Assembly (NCBI GenBank): GCA_902803695.1
Contig: CADCQX010000081.1
Location: forward strand, 1-6,062
Reading direction: 5' to 3'
DNA: 6,062 bases
DNA from: Oscillospiraceae bacterium
GTDB lineage: Bacteria > Bacillota > Clostridia > Saccharofermentanales > Saccharofermentanaceae
Below are positions 1 to 6,062 of this stretch, piece after piece. The notes under the pieces are model-generated. The model was not told the DNA's origin and did not search any database. It was given only the letters and a program-made list of their open reading frames with translations. Every line of letters starts with the position of its first letter. Positions within the stretch are counted from its first letter, which is position 1. Both the position numbers and the translations under genes were made by a program.

Positions 1-655
1 AGCGGTTCATGACGATCTCAACAAGTCCGTTGAATACATAGTAGAATATGCCTGCCGCGAACAAAGGGATAACGGATGCCTGCGCCGCAGAGATCTGCTT
101 TGCAACCGTAAACATTTCTATTACCGAGATAGCCTGCGCAAGTGACGTATCTTTTACGAGTGTTATTACCTCGTTCGTAACTGCAGGCAACACACGCTTG
201 ATGACCTGCGGCAGGATGATCCTGAAGTAGGTCTGTGTTTTCGAGAAGCCAAGGACTGTTGCTGCTTCATACTGGCCCTTGGACATGGACTGTATGCCTG
301 ACCTGAATATCTCACCGAAGTATGCGGCGTAGTTGATCGAGAATCCGATGACAGCCGCGATATTACGGTAGTCGATAGGACCCAGCTTAAGGCTTCTCAA
401 GTTGATGTTGAAAAGGTAGTAAGGTCCGAAATAGACAAGGAGCAACTGGAGCATGAGAGGAGTTCCTCGCATGACCGAGATATAAAAACGCACCAGAGAA
501 CTGATGACGATATTCTTCGACATTCTTCCCTTTGCGACAAGAAGTCCCAGAGGAATAGAGAAAATCAATGTCAGGAAGAAAAGTATTATCGATGTAAGAA
601 ATCCTGACCCGAGTTGGGTCAGGATGCTTATTAGGGTCTTTAAAAATTCGGCCAT
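1..655 (-). CDS. Polar amino acid ABC transporter permease (HisM/GlnP type), 3' end cut by window
   Basis: This is the inner-membrane channel subunit of an amino acid importer, receiving ligand from the binding protein encoded just upstream. The first 218 residues are visible, starting MAEFLKTLIS and running off the window at FNGLVEIVMNR. Family members are usually about 215-235 residues, so only a short C-terminal tail is missing. Hydrophobic segments lie near residues 15-41, 51-82, 97-115 and 190-214. Family hallmarks are visible: RGTPLMLQL at 63-71, the EAA loop that contacts the ATPase (E130-A-A, G136, I146-x-L-P149), and KDTSLAQAISVIEM in the second half. The ATG at 655-653 has an AGG six bases upstream. 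The gap to the upstream stop codon is 19 bases with no terminator, so the two genes are almost surely co-transcribed. With one permease visible, a homodimer is likely, and the ATPase gene is expected past position 1. Amino acid identity cannot be read from the sequence. Confidence 0.95.
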   Translation of the reverse strand, partial: MAEFLKTLISILTQLGSGFLTSIILFFLTLIFSIPLGLLVAKGRMSKNIVISSLVRFYISVMRGTPLMLQLLLVYFGPYYLFNINLRSLKLGPIDYRNIAAVIGFSINYAAYFGEIFRSGIQSMSKGQYEAATVLGFSKTQTYFRIILPQVIKRVLPAVTNEVITLVKDTSLAQAISVIEMFTVAKQISAAQASVIPLFAAGIFYYVFNGLVEIVMNR

Positions 656-674
656 CAGGAACCTGCCTTACTAA

Positions 675-1469
675 TTACTTACCGATGATGGTAACGTCTG
701 TACCGAACCACTCGTTGGAGATCTTGGCCATAGTGCCGTCAGCTGCCATCTCCTCGAGGGTCTTCTGAACCTGATCGCGAAGTTCGGTGTTCTTAAGGTC
801 GAAACCTACACCGTATGTCTCGCTTGCTACAGACTCATCAAGGACCTTGAAGTTCTTACCGGATGTCTGGATCTGATAACGTGCTACGATCTCATCCATT
901 ACGATGGCATCAACAGCACCTGACTCCAATTCCATCATGGCATTCAGATAGTTGTCTTCTTCAAGAAGGCTTCCGAATGAATCCTTAAGTTCTGCATTGT
1001 CATTAACTGCTGCTAGTCCTGATGAATCTTTCTGGACTGCAACGGTCTTGCCTGCGAGATCTGAGAGCTTGCTGATATCGGAATCGGCATTAACTACTAC
1101 GACCTGCTTATTTTCCATATATGCATCTGTCCATGCGTACTTGTCTTCACGTCCGCTGATCGTGAAACCGTTCCAGATACAGTCGATATTTCCTGAACTC
1201 AATTCCTGATCCTTGCTGTCCCAGTTGATCGGCTGAGCTACGAACTCGAGGCCCATACGCTCTGCTGCTTCCTTAGCAAGATCAAGGTCAAAACCTACAT
1301 AGTTACCGCTATCATCCTTAAAACCCATAGGCGGGAAATCAGCATCAAAACCTACTACGAATTCCTTCTTGGAATCACCGTTTCCACCATTGGAATCTTT
1401 TCCTGAACAGGAAGAGAAAAGACCGAGCATCATGACTGATGCAAGCGCGATAGCAACTATTTTCTTCAT
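675..1469 (-). CDS. Polar amino acid ABC transporter substrate-binding lipoprotein (SBP family 3)
   Basis: This membrane-anchored extracellular receptor captures an amino acid and delivers it to the permease encoded 19 bases downstream. The 264-residue protein begins MKKIVAIALA. A hydrophobic stretch ends in LFSSC, with C21 as the probable lipidation site, followed by a Ser/Gly/Asn linker. The family 3 signature is present as GFDLDLAKEAAERM at 59-72. By family analogy, R107 in GFTISGREDK should bind the ligand alpha-carboxylate and D182 in MDEIVARYQI the alpha-amino group. FPPMGF at 45-50 and the C-terminal ISNEWFG are also typical. Length is normal for the family. An in-frame GTG at 1478 would add three residues but sits inside the Shine-Dalgarno sequence GAGGTGAT (1481-1474), which is ideally placed six bases before the ATG at 1469, so the ATG is chosen. 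The specific ligand is not determinable; histidine, glutamine, arginine and cystine binders all share this fold. Confidence 0.95.
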   Translation of the reverse strand: MKKIVAIALASVMMLGLFSSCSGKDSNGGNGDSKKEFVVGFDADFPPMGFKDDSGNYVGFDLDLAKEAAERMGLEFVAQPINWDSKDQELSSGNIDCIWNGFTISGREDKYAWTDAYMENKQVVVVNADSDISKLSDLAGKTVAVQKDSSGLAAVNDNAELKDSFGSLLEEDNYLNAMMELESGAVDAIVMDEIVARYQIQTSGKNFKVLDESVASETYGVGFDLKNTELRDQVQKTLEEMAADGTMAKISNEWFGTDVTIIGK

Positions 1470-1473
1470 AAAG

Positions 1474-1481
1474 ATCACCTC
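1474..1481 (-). promoter_or_regulatory. Ribosome binding site that decides the start of the amino acid binding protein
   Basis: On the minus strand the sequence reads GAGGTGAT, then six to seven bases, then ATGAAG. The match to the 3' end of 16S rRNA is strong. It overlaps the upstream in-frame GTG at 1478-1476, which rules that codon out as the likely start. Confidence 0.8.
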
Positions 1482-1501
1482 ATTAACTGATTTACAACGT
1501 T

Positions 1502-1530
1502 ATTATAATGTTCGCATAAATCAAAGTAAA
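1502..1530 (-). promoter_or_regulatory. Sigma-A-type promoter of the amino acid transporter operon
   Basis: Reading the minus strand, TTTACT at 1530-1525 (four of six to TTGACA) is followed by exactly 17 bases and then a perfect TATAAT at 1507-1502. The predicted transcription start is near 1495, giving a leader of roughly 25 bases before the ATG at 1469. The promoter lies in the gap after the upstream lipoprotein gene and can drive the binding protein and permease independently of it. A pair of inverted half-sites surrounds the -35 element (see the separate entry), suggesting regulation. Confidence 0.75.
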
Positions 1531-1550
1531 GGCGAGGCATATCTTATGCG
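1513..1550. repeat. Inverted half-sites flanking the -35 element (possible operator)
   Basis: CGCATAA at 1513-1519 and its exact reverse complement TTATGCG at 1544-1550 are separated by 24 bases, with centres 31 bp apart, close to three helical turns. A further GCATAT at 1537-1542 forms a short palindrome, GCATA-tct-TATGC, at 1537-1549 with the second arm. The first arm falls within the -35/-10 spacer and the second just upstream of the -35 element, as expected of an operator for a dimeric or tetrameric regulator. It could instead fold as a weak hairpin at the 3' end of the upstream transcript. The binding protein, if any, is unknown. Confidence 0.4.
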
Positions 1551-1553
1551 GGT

Positions 1554-3848
1554 TTATTCCTTCTTCTCATCAAGCATTGTCTGTACTCTGTCTTCAAGAT
1601 TTTTGATGAAAGTATCTATGTCCATCTGACCGGAGAAATATGCTCTTGCTTCTTCCGATACGATCGTCGACATCGCGGTATCAAATGTATAGACACATTC
1701 CACGCTATCCAAAGTCTTGAGATAATTCTCCCTGGCTCCTTCAGGCGCCTTCACGACGCCCATCAGATGCAGATCATACTGAGTCAGATTCGGATCCGCG
1801 ATGCATCTTTCATAGTATTCATCCATAGAACTTACAGCTTTATCTATGAGGAATTCCGCTGCTTCCCTGTTGACCGGATTATACAGATTCAGTTCCTGGA
1901 TTTCCGGTGACAGCAGCATCTTAATAAAATCAATACACGCATCCTTATGCTTGGCTGACGAACATATTGCAACACTCTCTGTTATCTTAGCCATACAGCC
2001 TCTGCCGTCGGACGAAGGAAATCCGAGGATTACCGGTTCATCGAGATCCGAGGTTTCTCTTAACAGATCGCTTGTAAAGAGCATGTAGAATGCTCTGGCT
2101 TTTCTCGTTGTCTGTTCTCTGAGATATTCGGTGCTTATCACGACCGAATCTTCTTCTGTTTCCAGGTTTGCTTTATCAGGAACATTATCCTTTATATATT
2201 CTGCTGTTTCCCTAAACGCCTCCTGATCAAAATCCACCTTGCCGTCTTTGAACCAGAGATCTCCTGATGTACTCAGGCACTGCAAAAGGTAATCCTCTTT
2301 TGAATAAATATCATTCATCGGATCATCACCGTTACAAATAGTACTTACCAGTTCCTTATACTCTTCGAAAGTAAATCCCTTCGCTCCGTCTTTGACAAGG
2401 GATCTGTCCGTAAGGATGCCCTCCACTCTGAAGCTCAGCGGTATGCTATATAGCTTATCATCCACCTTCAACTTGTCTATTATGTTTGTGTAGTAGGATC
2501 CGGTATCGAGCACTATATCTTCACTCAGATCCATAAGATATTGTCCTGAATTCAAACCGCTGACTTTTGCAGGCTGGAATATTATATCCGGACCGTCATC
2601 TGAAAGGATCCTCATCTTAAAATCATCCTCGTATTTTTTCCATTCTTCTTCATCGGAATAATTGAATGGATGACCATAGTAGTAATCTTCACTCATAGTC
2701 CTGATATAATATCCGTTGTCTTCGGAGTTATATTTTCTTATTCCTTCGGCTGTCATCTCATCCACAGTCGAAAATGCAGATTCGGCATTGATGAGTATCT
2801 TTCCTGCATTAGGATTCTTATCAGCCTTTTTGAGGATCGTTATATTATTTATCATCTTATACGTATCAAAATCAAGATCCCAGAAATACAGATAGATCCT
2901 GTCTTCCTGCACTCTTTCCAGTTTGGAACATGCAAGTTTATATAGATTCCCGTCCGTATCTCCGAAAGACAGATACAGTTCGTCATCGACATAGATACCG
3001 CCTGATTTGGTCGTATAATACCTGCCGTCAAAACCTCTTACCGTACCGTTTCCGGAATAAAACTTTTCCGAGCCGGACCTTTTAAAATCATTAGTATTGA
3101 CATCATATTCATATTCGGTAGTTCCTGATGCGTTGGAGATATAAAACCTGATCAAATCTCCGTCACGGCTTATGCCATCCACAGCGAAACCTTCATAACT
3201 CAGAAAACCTCTGACTTCTTTCTCCATGAGCAGTTCACCATCCTTATACGCATATAGGATGACAGCCATTCCGGAACACTTGAATATATAAGTGTAATCA
3301 TCACAAAATGCCATTTCCTCCACACGCTCACCCGGGGCAAGAGCAAAATCCACATCCTCCGGTTCACCTACATTGCCGGACGAAGGATCCACGCTGAATC
3401 TCTTTATCAGGTTGATATCCTTTTCCCAATTATTCTCGGAATAATAGCAATAGAGAACATCATTTTCCTGCGAACAACCGAGGACCTCCATATATGCTTC
3501 CTCATCGTAGTCTCCGGAGATAGCCTTAAGATCCACACTGTTGATCAGTTCTCCTTCCGAATCTAATATGCATGTGATCTTATCGTCTGATACTGTTTCA
3601 TTATCGTATTTGAAAAGTGTATATGATACGAGTATATAATCACCGAGGATCCTGTGATCATCGACAGACACCGAGTCATATCCCGATATATCACACGCCG
3701 TATTCAGATCGATCTCTTTGGCGTAATACCATGTATCTTCTTCGCGTATGACCTCTTCATTATTCTTCTTGCATCCCCCGAGAACCGATAAGGATCCCGC
3801 GATCATCAGGACTGCAAGAACAGCAGCAACTTCCCTTTTTGTTTCCAT
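1554..3848 (-). CDS. Lipoprotein with beta-propeller-like N-terminal region fused to family 1 solute-binding domain
   Basis: This exported, probably lipid-anchored protein of 764 residues is roughly 300 longer than an ordinary family 1 (sugar/peptide-type) binding protein. METKREVAAV starts a signal peptide ending in VLGGC, with C26 the lipidation site. Residues about 35-345 form a beta-rich region of repeated short strands around DG/DDE turns (for example GFDGRYYTTKSGGIYVDDE at 272-290), read as propeller-like. From about 349 (GKILINAESAFSTVDEM) the binding domain begins, with SDDGPDIIF at 416-424, GFTFEEYKELVS at 491-502, LLSPEIQEL at 645-653 and a C-terminal EEARAYFSGQ...LEDRVQTMLDE that is characteristic of the family. 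An in-frame codon at 3899 would add 17 residues ahead of the signal peptide. The ATG at 3848 is preferred because GGGAG lies seven bases before it. The ligand and partner permease are unknown; none is encoded in the window. Confidence 0.85.
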   Translation of the reverse strand: METKREVAAVLAVLMIAGSLSVLGGCKKNNEEVIREEDTWYYAKEIDLNTACDISGYDSVSVDDHRILGDYILVSYTLFKYDNETVSDDKITCILDSEGELINSVDLKAISGDYDEEAYMEVLGCSQENDVLYCYYSENNWEKDINLIKRFSVDPSSGNVGEPEDVDFALAPGERVEEMAFCDDYTYIFKCSGMAVILYAYKDGELLMEKEVRGFLSYEGFAVDGISRDGDLIRFYISNASGTTEYEYDVNTNDFKRSGSEKFYSGNGTVRGFDGRYYTTKSGGIYVDDELYLSFGDTDGNLYKLACSKLERVQEDRIYLYFWDLDFDTYKMINNITILKKADKNPNAGKILINAESAFSTVDEMTAEGIRKYNSEDNGYYIRTMSEDYYYGHPFNYSDEEEWKKYEDDFKMRILSDDGPDIIFQPAKVSGLNSGQYLMDLSEDIVLDTGSYYTNIIDKLKVDDKLYSIPLSFRVEGILTDRSLVKDGAKGFTFEEYKELVSTICNGDDPMNDIYSKEDYLLQCLSTSGDLWFKDGKVDFDQEAFRETAEYIKDNVPDKANLETEEDSVVISTEYLREQTTRKARAFYMLFTSDLLRETSDLDEPVILGFPSSDGRGCMAKITESVAICSSAKHKDACIDFIKMLLSPEIQELNLYNPVNREAAEFLIDKAVSSMDEYYERCIADPNLTQYDLHLMGVVKAPEGARENYLKTLDSVECVYTFDTAMSTIVSEEARAYFSGQMDIDTFIKNLEDRVQTMLDEKKE

Positions 3849-3855
3849 ATAATAT

Positions 3856-3860
3856 CTCCC
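3856..3860 (-). promoter_or_regulatory. Ribosome binding site of the full-length fusion lipoprotein
   Basis: The minus strand reads GGGAG followed by seven bases (ATATTAT) and ATGGAAAC. This supports the ATG at 3848, which also places the signal peptide at the very N-terminus. Confidence 0.7.
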
Positions 3861-3903
3861 AACTCCATGAAGAAATAGTGATGTGTCTTTACTTCCCAAT
3901 ACA

Positions 3904-3939
3904 ATTTTATTCTTGTCTATATTCGAAAACTATTTTTTT
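3904..3939 (-). promoter_or_regulatory. Weak promoter candidate for the full-length fusion lipoprotein
   Basis: A TAAAAT hexamer at 3909-3904 matches TATAAT at five of six positions. The hexamer 17 bases upstream (TAGTTT, 3932-3927) is a poor -35, but a run of seven A on the minus strand (3939-3933) sits where an AT-rich UP element would be. Some promoter is expected between the terminator ending at 3984 and the gene start at 3848. This is the best candidate I find by eye, not a firm call. Confidence 0.25.
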
Positions 3940-3970
3940 ACATTACATATCAGGGATTAACATTACAAAT
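3937..3970. repeat. Two-copy direct repeat with 20-bp period upstream of the fusion lipoprotein (possible operator)
   Basis: ACATTACA occurs at 3940-3947 and again at 3960-3967, exactly 20 bp apart, or about two helical turns. Extending the comparison to 3937-3950 versus 3957-3970 gives 12 identical bases of 14. The pair lies about 90-120 bases upstream of the start codon, just upstream of the A-run and the promoter candidate, where an activator or tandem regulator could bind on one face of the helix. AT-rich sequence makes chance repeats more likely. Confidence 0.35.
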
Positions 3971-3983
3971 ATGAAAGAAAGGC

Positions 3984-4012
3984 AAAAAAACAGGAGGCCT
4001 TGCGGCCCCCTG
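3984..4012 (-). terminator. Intrinsic terminator after the upstream fusion lipoprotein gene
   Basis: On the minus strand CAGGGGGCC (4012-4004), loop GCAA (4003-4000) and GGCCTCCTG (3999-3991) form a nine-pair stem with one G-U pair and a GNRA tetraloop, followed by seven T (3990-3984). It starts ten bases after the stop codon of the upstream gene. The plus strand has no T-run after the stem, so it acts in one direction only. It should separate transcription of the two paralogues. Confidence 0.93.
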
Positions 4013-4022
4013 AGACTTCATC

Positions 4023-6062
4023 TTATCCTTGTTCGTTGATCACTGTCTGAACACGGTTTTCGAGATTACCGATAAAAGAATCAATGTCTTTCTGACCTGA
4101 GAAATATGCTCTTGATTCTTCACGAAGGATCGTTGTTACCGACAGATCATAATGGCCCACTCCGTCAATGTTTTCGAGAGCATCAAGGTATACTTCTCTT
4201 AACTCATAAGGAACCTCGGACAATCCCATCATTCCCAGCATTTCATTGGTATAACCCATTTGATCGCGTCTTTTCTCATACTCGGCATTTAATGCACTTA
4301 TGGTCTTATCTATCAGGTATTCTGCTGCCTCCTTGTTCATCGGACTGCAGGAACTCAGCTTCTGGATCTCAGGACTAAGCAATATGTTTATGAGTTCCAG
4401 ACAGGCATCCTTGTTCTTGCAGGATGCGGTTAATGATACAGTCGTTTCAATGTGTGCAGTCAGTCCTTTTCCTTCAGAAGAAGGCAATCCAAGAAGAACC
4501 GGATCTTTCATGTCAGGCATATATCTTATTAAGAACGAAAGATCATAGACCGACATGCAGGATGCTTTCTTTTTTGCCTGGTTCATCAGATACCCGTCGT
4601 CAAAAGTGACAACGCCGTTTTCATCTTCGAGATTAGCCTGATCCGGAATGTTATCCTTCGTGTACGAAGCCATTTTCCTGAATTCATCATGATCGAAATC
4701 CACCTTGCCGTCTTTTATCCATGAGTTATATGAACTGCACACAAAATGGACAAGAAGGTCTTCCTTGGAGTATTCCTCACACAAAGGATTCTCTCCGTTA
4801 CAGGTAGTACTTACGAACTCCTCATATTCGTCAAAAGTAAATCCCTTGGTTCCTTCCTTAACATATGACTTATCTGTAATGATACCTTCAAAATAGAAGT
4901 TCAAAGGAAGAGAATAAAGTTTACCGTTTGTTACAGCACATTCTTCAACCGTAGCATAATACTTGTCAGGATCGAGCTTGATATCTTTACTCAGGTCAAT
5001 AAGACAATTATCATTTTCCAATCCGCTTATGTTATCGGCATTAAAGATGATGTCAGGACCGTCATCCGACAGGACCGTCAGTTTAAACTCATCTTCGTAT
5101 TTCTGATAACTTTCTGAATCAAACATGTCGAAATCAGGATCGTTATACGCATCGTCAGCCTGGGTCCTTATGTAGTATTTGTCGCTTCCGGCATTAAACT
5201 GCTTTATTCCCTCTGCTATCATCTCATCCACCATGGAATATGCAGAATATGCTTTGATCAAAGTCTTGCCTGCATTAGGATTCTCAGCCTGTTTTACAAG
5301 AATATAAAGAACAGGATCCTGATCCAGAGAGATCGTATCTGACGCATCTCCGTAAAGAATGACCCGGTCTTCCATTACGGAACCTAATTTAGCATCGGAA
5401 AGTCTTTTCAGATTCCCGTCAGAATCTCCGAACAAACAGAACGGTTCACCATCGACATAGACTCCGTCACCTTCATCGGAATAGTATCTGCCGTCAAAGC
5501 CCTGAACCACATTTCCGGGCCTGCTGAATATGGAGTCGCCGACCTTCTTAAAGTCATTGCTCTTAATATCATATTCGCATTCGGCAAGGCCGCCTGAATA
5601 TGAGATATATAAAGTGACCTTACTGTCATTTCCGCTGATCCCGCTTACATAAACATAATCAGTCGCAAATTCACTCTTAAGATCCTTCTCGAGAACGAGT
5701 TCTCCGTCCTTGATAACAAGGACTTCGTATGAACTTCCGGATTCTGCGAAGATAAAACCATAATCTCCATAGACAGACATACATTCGATATAAGATATAT
5801 TGCCTGAACCAAGTTCAACTTTCTCTACGCTTCCGGGCTTCCCCGTCTCAGGATCTATCTTGGCCTTACATAAACCTCCATGATTGAGATAACAATACAG
5901 GTCTCCATTCTCAGCGATACATCCTAAAAGTGTGGTAAAAGCTTTATCAGATTCACCGACGATGTCAGCCGAAGACAAACGGCTTATCAGTTCGCCGTCC
6001 TGATCCAAGATGCAGGTAATATAATCCCCGATCGTTATATAACCTTCATCCGAAAAATTGTG
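4023..6062 (-). CDS. Second propeller-like/solute-binding fusion protein, paralogue of the neighbouring gene; 5' end outside window
   Basis: This exported binding protein parallels the gene at 1554-3848 along its whole visible length, at about half identical residues by eye. The reading frame stays open to the window edge, giving 679 residues beginning HNFSDEGYIT. Alignment of ITCILDQDGEL with ITCILDSEGEL of the paralogue implies that roughly 80 N-terminal residues, including the expected lipoprotein signal, lie past 6062. A TTG at 6008 is inside this conserved region and is not the start. The beta-rich region covers visible residues 1 to about 255 (for example QGFDGRYYSDEGDGVYVDGE). The family 1 binding domain starts near NPNAGKTLIKAYSAYS (about 261) and contains SDDGPDIIF, GFTFDEYEEFVS, LLSPEIQKL and the C-terminal EESRAYFSGQ...LENRVQT. 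Ligand and permease are unknown. A strong terminator follows the stop codon directly. Confidence 0.85.
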   Translation of the reverse strand, partial: HNFSDEGYITIGDYITCILDQDGELISRLSSADIVGESDKAFTTLLGCIAENGDLYCYLNHGGLCKAKIDPETGKPGSVEKVELGSGNISYIECMSVYGDYGFIFAESGSSYEVLVIKDGELVLEKDLKSEFATDYVYVSGISGNDSKVTLYISYSGGLAECEYDIKSNDFKKVGDSIFSRPGNVVQGFDGRYYSDEGDGVYVDGEPFCLFGDSDGNLKRLSDAKLGSVMEDRVILYGDASDTISLDQDPVLYILVKQAENPNAGKTLIKAYSAYSMVDEMIAEGIKQFNAGSDKYYIRTQADDAYNDPDFDMFDSESYQKYEDEFKLTVLSDDGPDIIFNADNISGLENDNCLIDLSKDIKLDPDKYYATVEECAVTNGKLYSLPLNFYFEGIITDKSYVKEGTKGFTFDEYEEFVSTTCNGENPLCEEYSKEDLLVHFVCSSYNSWIKDGKVDFDHDEFRKMASYTKDNIPDQANLEDENGVVTFDDGYLMNQAKKKASCMSVYDLSFLIRYMPDMKDPVLLGLPSSEGKGLTAHIETTVSLTASCKNKDACLELINILLSPEIQKLSSCSPMNKEAAEYLIDKTISALNAEYEKRRDQMGYTNEMLGMMGLSEVPYELREVYLDALENIDGVGHYDLSVTTILREESRAYFSGQKDIDSFIGNLENRVQTVINEQG

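Noticed and set aside
952..1209. Plus-strand open frames across the window (for example here, 1846-2088, 2670-2945, 4106-4378)
   Set aside because: All lie opposite well-supported minus-strand genes, lack ribosome binding sites and recognisable domains, and are explained as mirror frames.
1476..1478. GTG as an alternative start of the amino acid binding protein
   Set aside because: It is part of the Shine-Dalgarno sequence for the ATG at 1469, which gives a normal lipoprotein signal peptide starting MKK.
1537..1549. GCATA-tct-TATGC hairpin as an intrinsic terminator
   Set aside because: The stem is only five pairs, AU-rich, and lacks a following U-run on the minus strand; an operator role is at least as plausible.
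3849..3899. 17-residue N-terminal extension of the full-length fusion lipoprotein
   Set aside because: It would bury the signal peptide behind a polar leader and overlaps the ribosome binding site and probable leader region; the ATG at 3848 has both a ribosome binding site and the signal peptide directly after it.
3940..3967. TGTAAT within each direct repeat as a -10 element on the minus strand
   Set aside because: Each matches TATAAT at five of six positions, but no acceptable -35 is found 16-18 bases upstream of either copy, so the repeat is reported only as a possible operator.
5408..5629. Minus-strand 73-codon frame inside the partial paralogue
   Set aside because: It overlaps the conserved propeller-like region in another frame and has no independent support.
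6006..6008. TTG start for the partial paralogue
   Set aside because: The frame is open through 6062, and residues before the TTG (YITCI) align with the interior of the paralogue, so the true start lies outside the window.

Overview
The window carries four protein-coding genes, all on the minus strand, so transcription runs from high to low coordinates. The lipoprotein signal peptides, Shine-Dalgarno sites of the AGGTG/GGGAG type, moderate base composition and the kinds of solute-binding proteins all suggest an anaerobic Firmicute, most likely a Clostridia gut or rumen lineage (Lachnospiraceae/Oscillospiraceae-like). This placement is inference from protein style, because no rRNA or marker gene is present.

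Layout, in the direction of transcription. (1) 6062-4023: a large exported protein whose 5' end lies outside the window. It has an N-terminal beta-propeller-like region fused to a family 1 extracellular solute-binding domain, and is followed at once by a strong intrinsic terminator (4012-3984). (2) 3983-3849: a 135-base control region with a two-copy direct repeat spaced by exactly 20 bp and a weak promoter candidate. (3) 3848-1554: a full-length 764-residue paralogue of the first protein, with a clear lipoprotein signal peptide. (4) 1553-1470: a short intergenic region with a good sigma-A-type promoter (TATAAT, 17-bp spacer, TTTACT) whose -35 element is flanked by a 7-bp inverted repeat. (5) 1469-675: a lipoprotein binding protein for a polar amino acid. 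(6) 655-1: its membrane permease, missing only its last residues at the window edge.

The last two genes are a conventional polar-amino-acid ABC importer. The lipoprotein captures the ligand outside the membrane and the permease, probably a homodimer, moves it across. The ATPase gene is expected just beyond position 1. The two large lipoproteins have no permease of the carbohydrate or peptide type beside them in this window, so their transporter or signalling partner is unknown. The fusion of a propeller-like region to a solute-binding domain, present as two diverged tandem copies (about half identical by eye), is the least ordinary content here. I see no RNA gene, CRISPR array, insertion sequence or phage gene.
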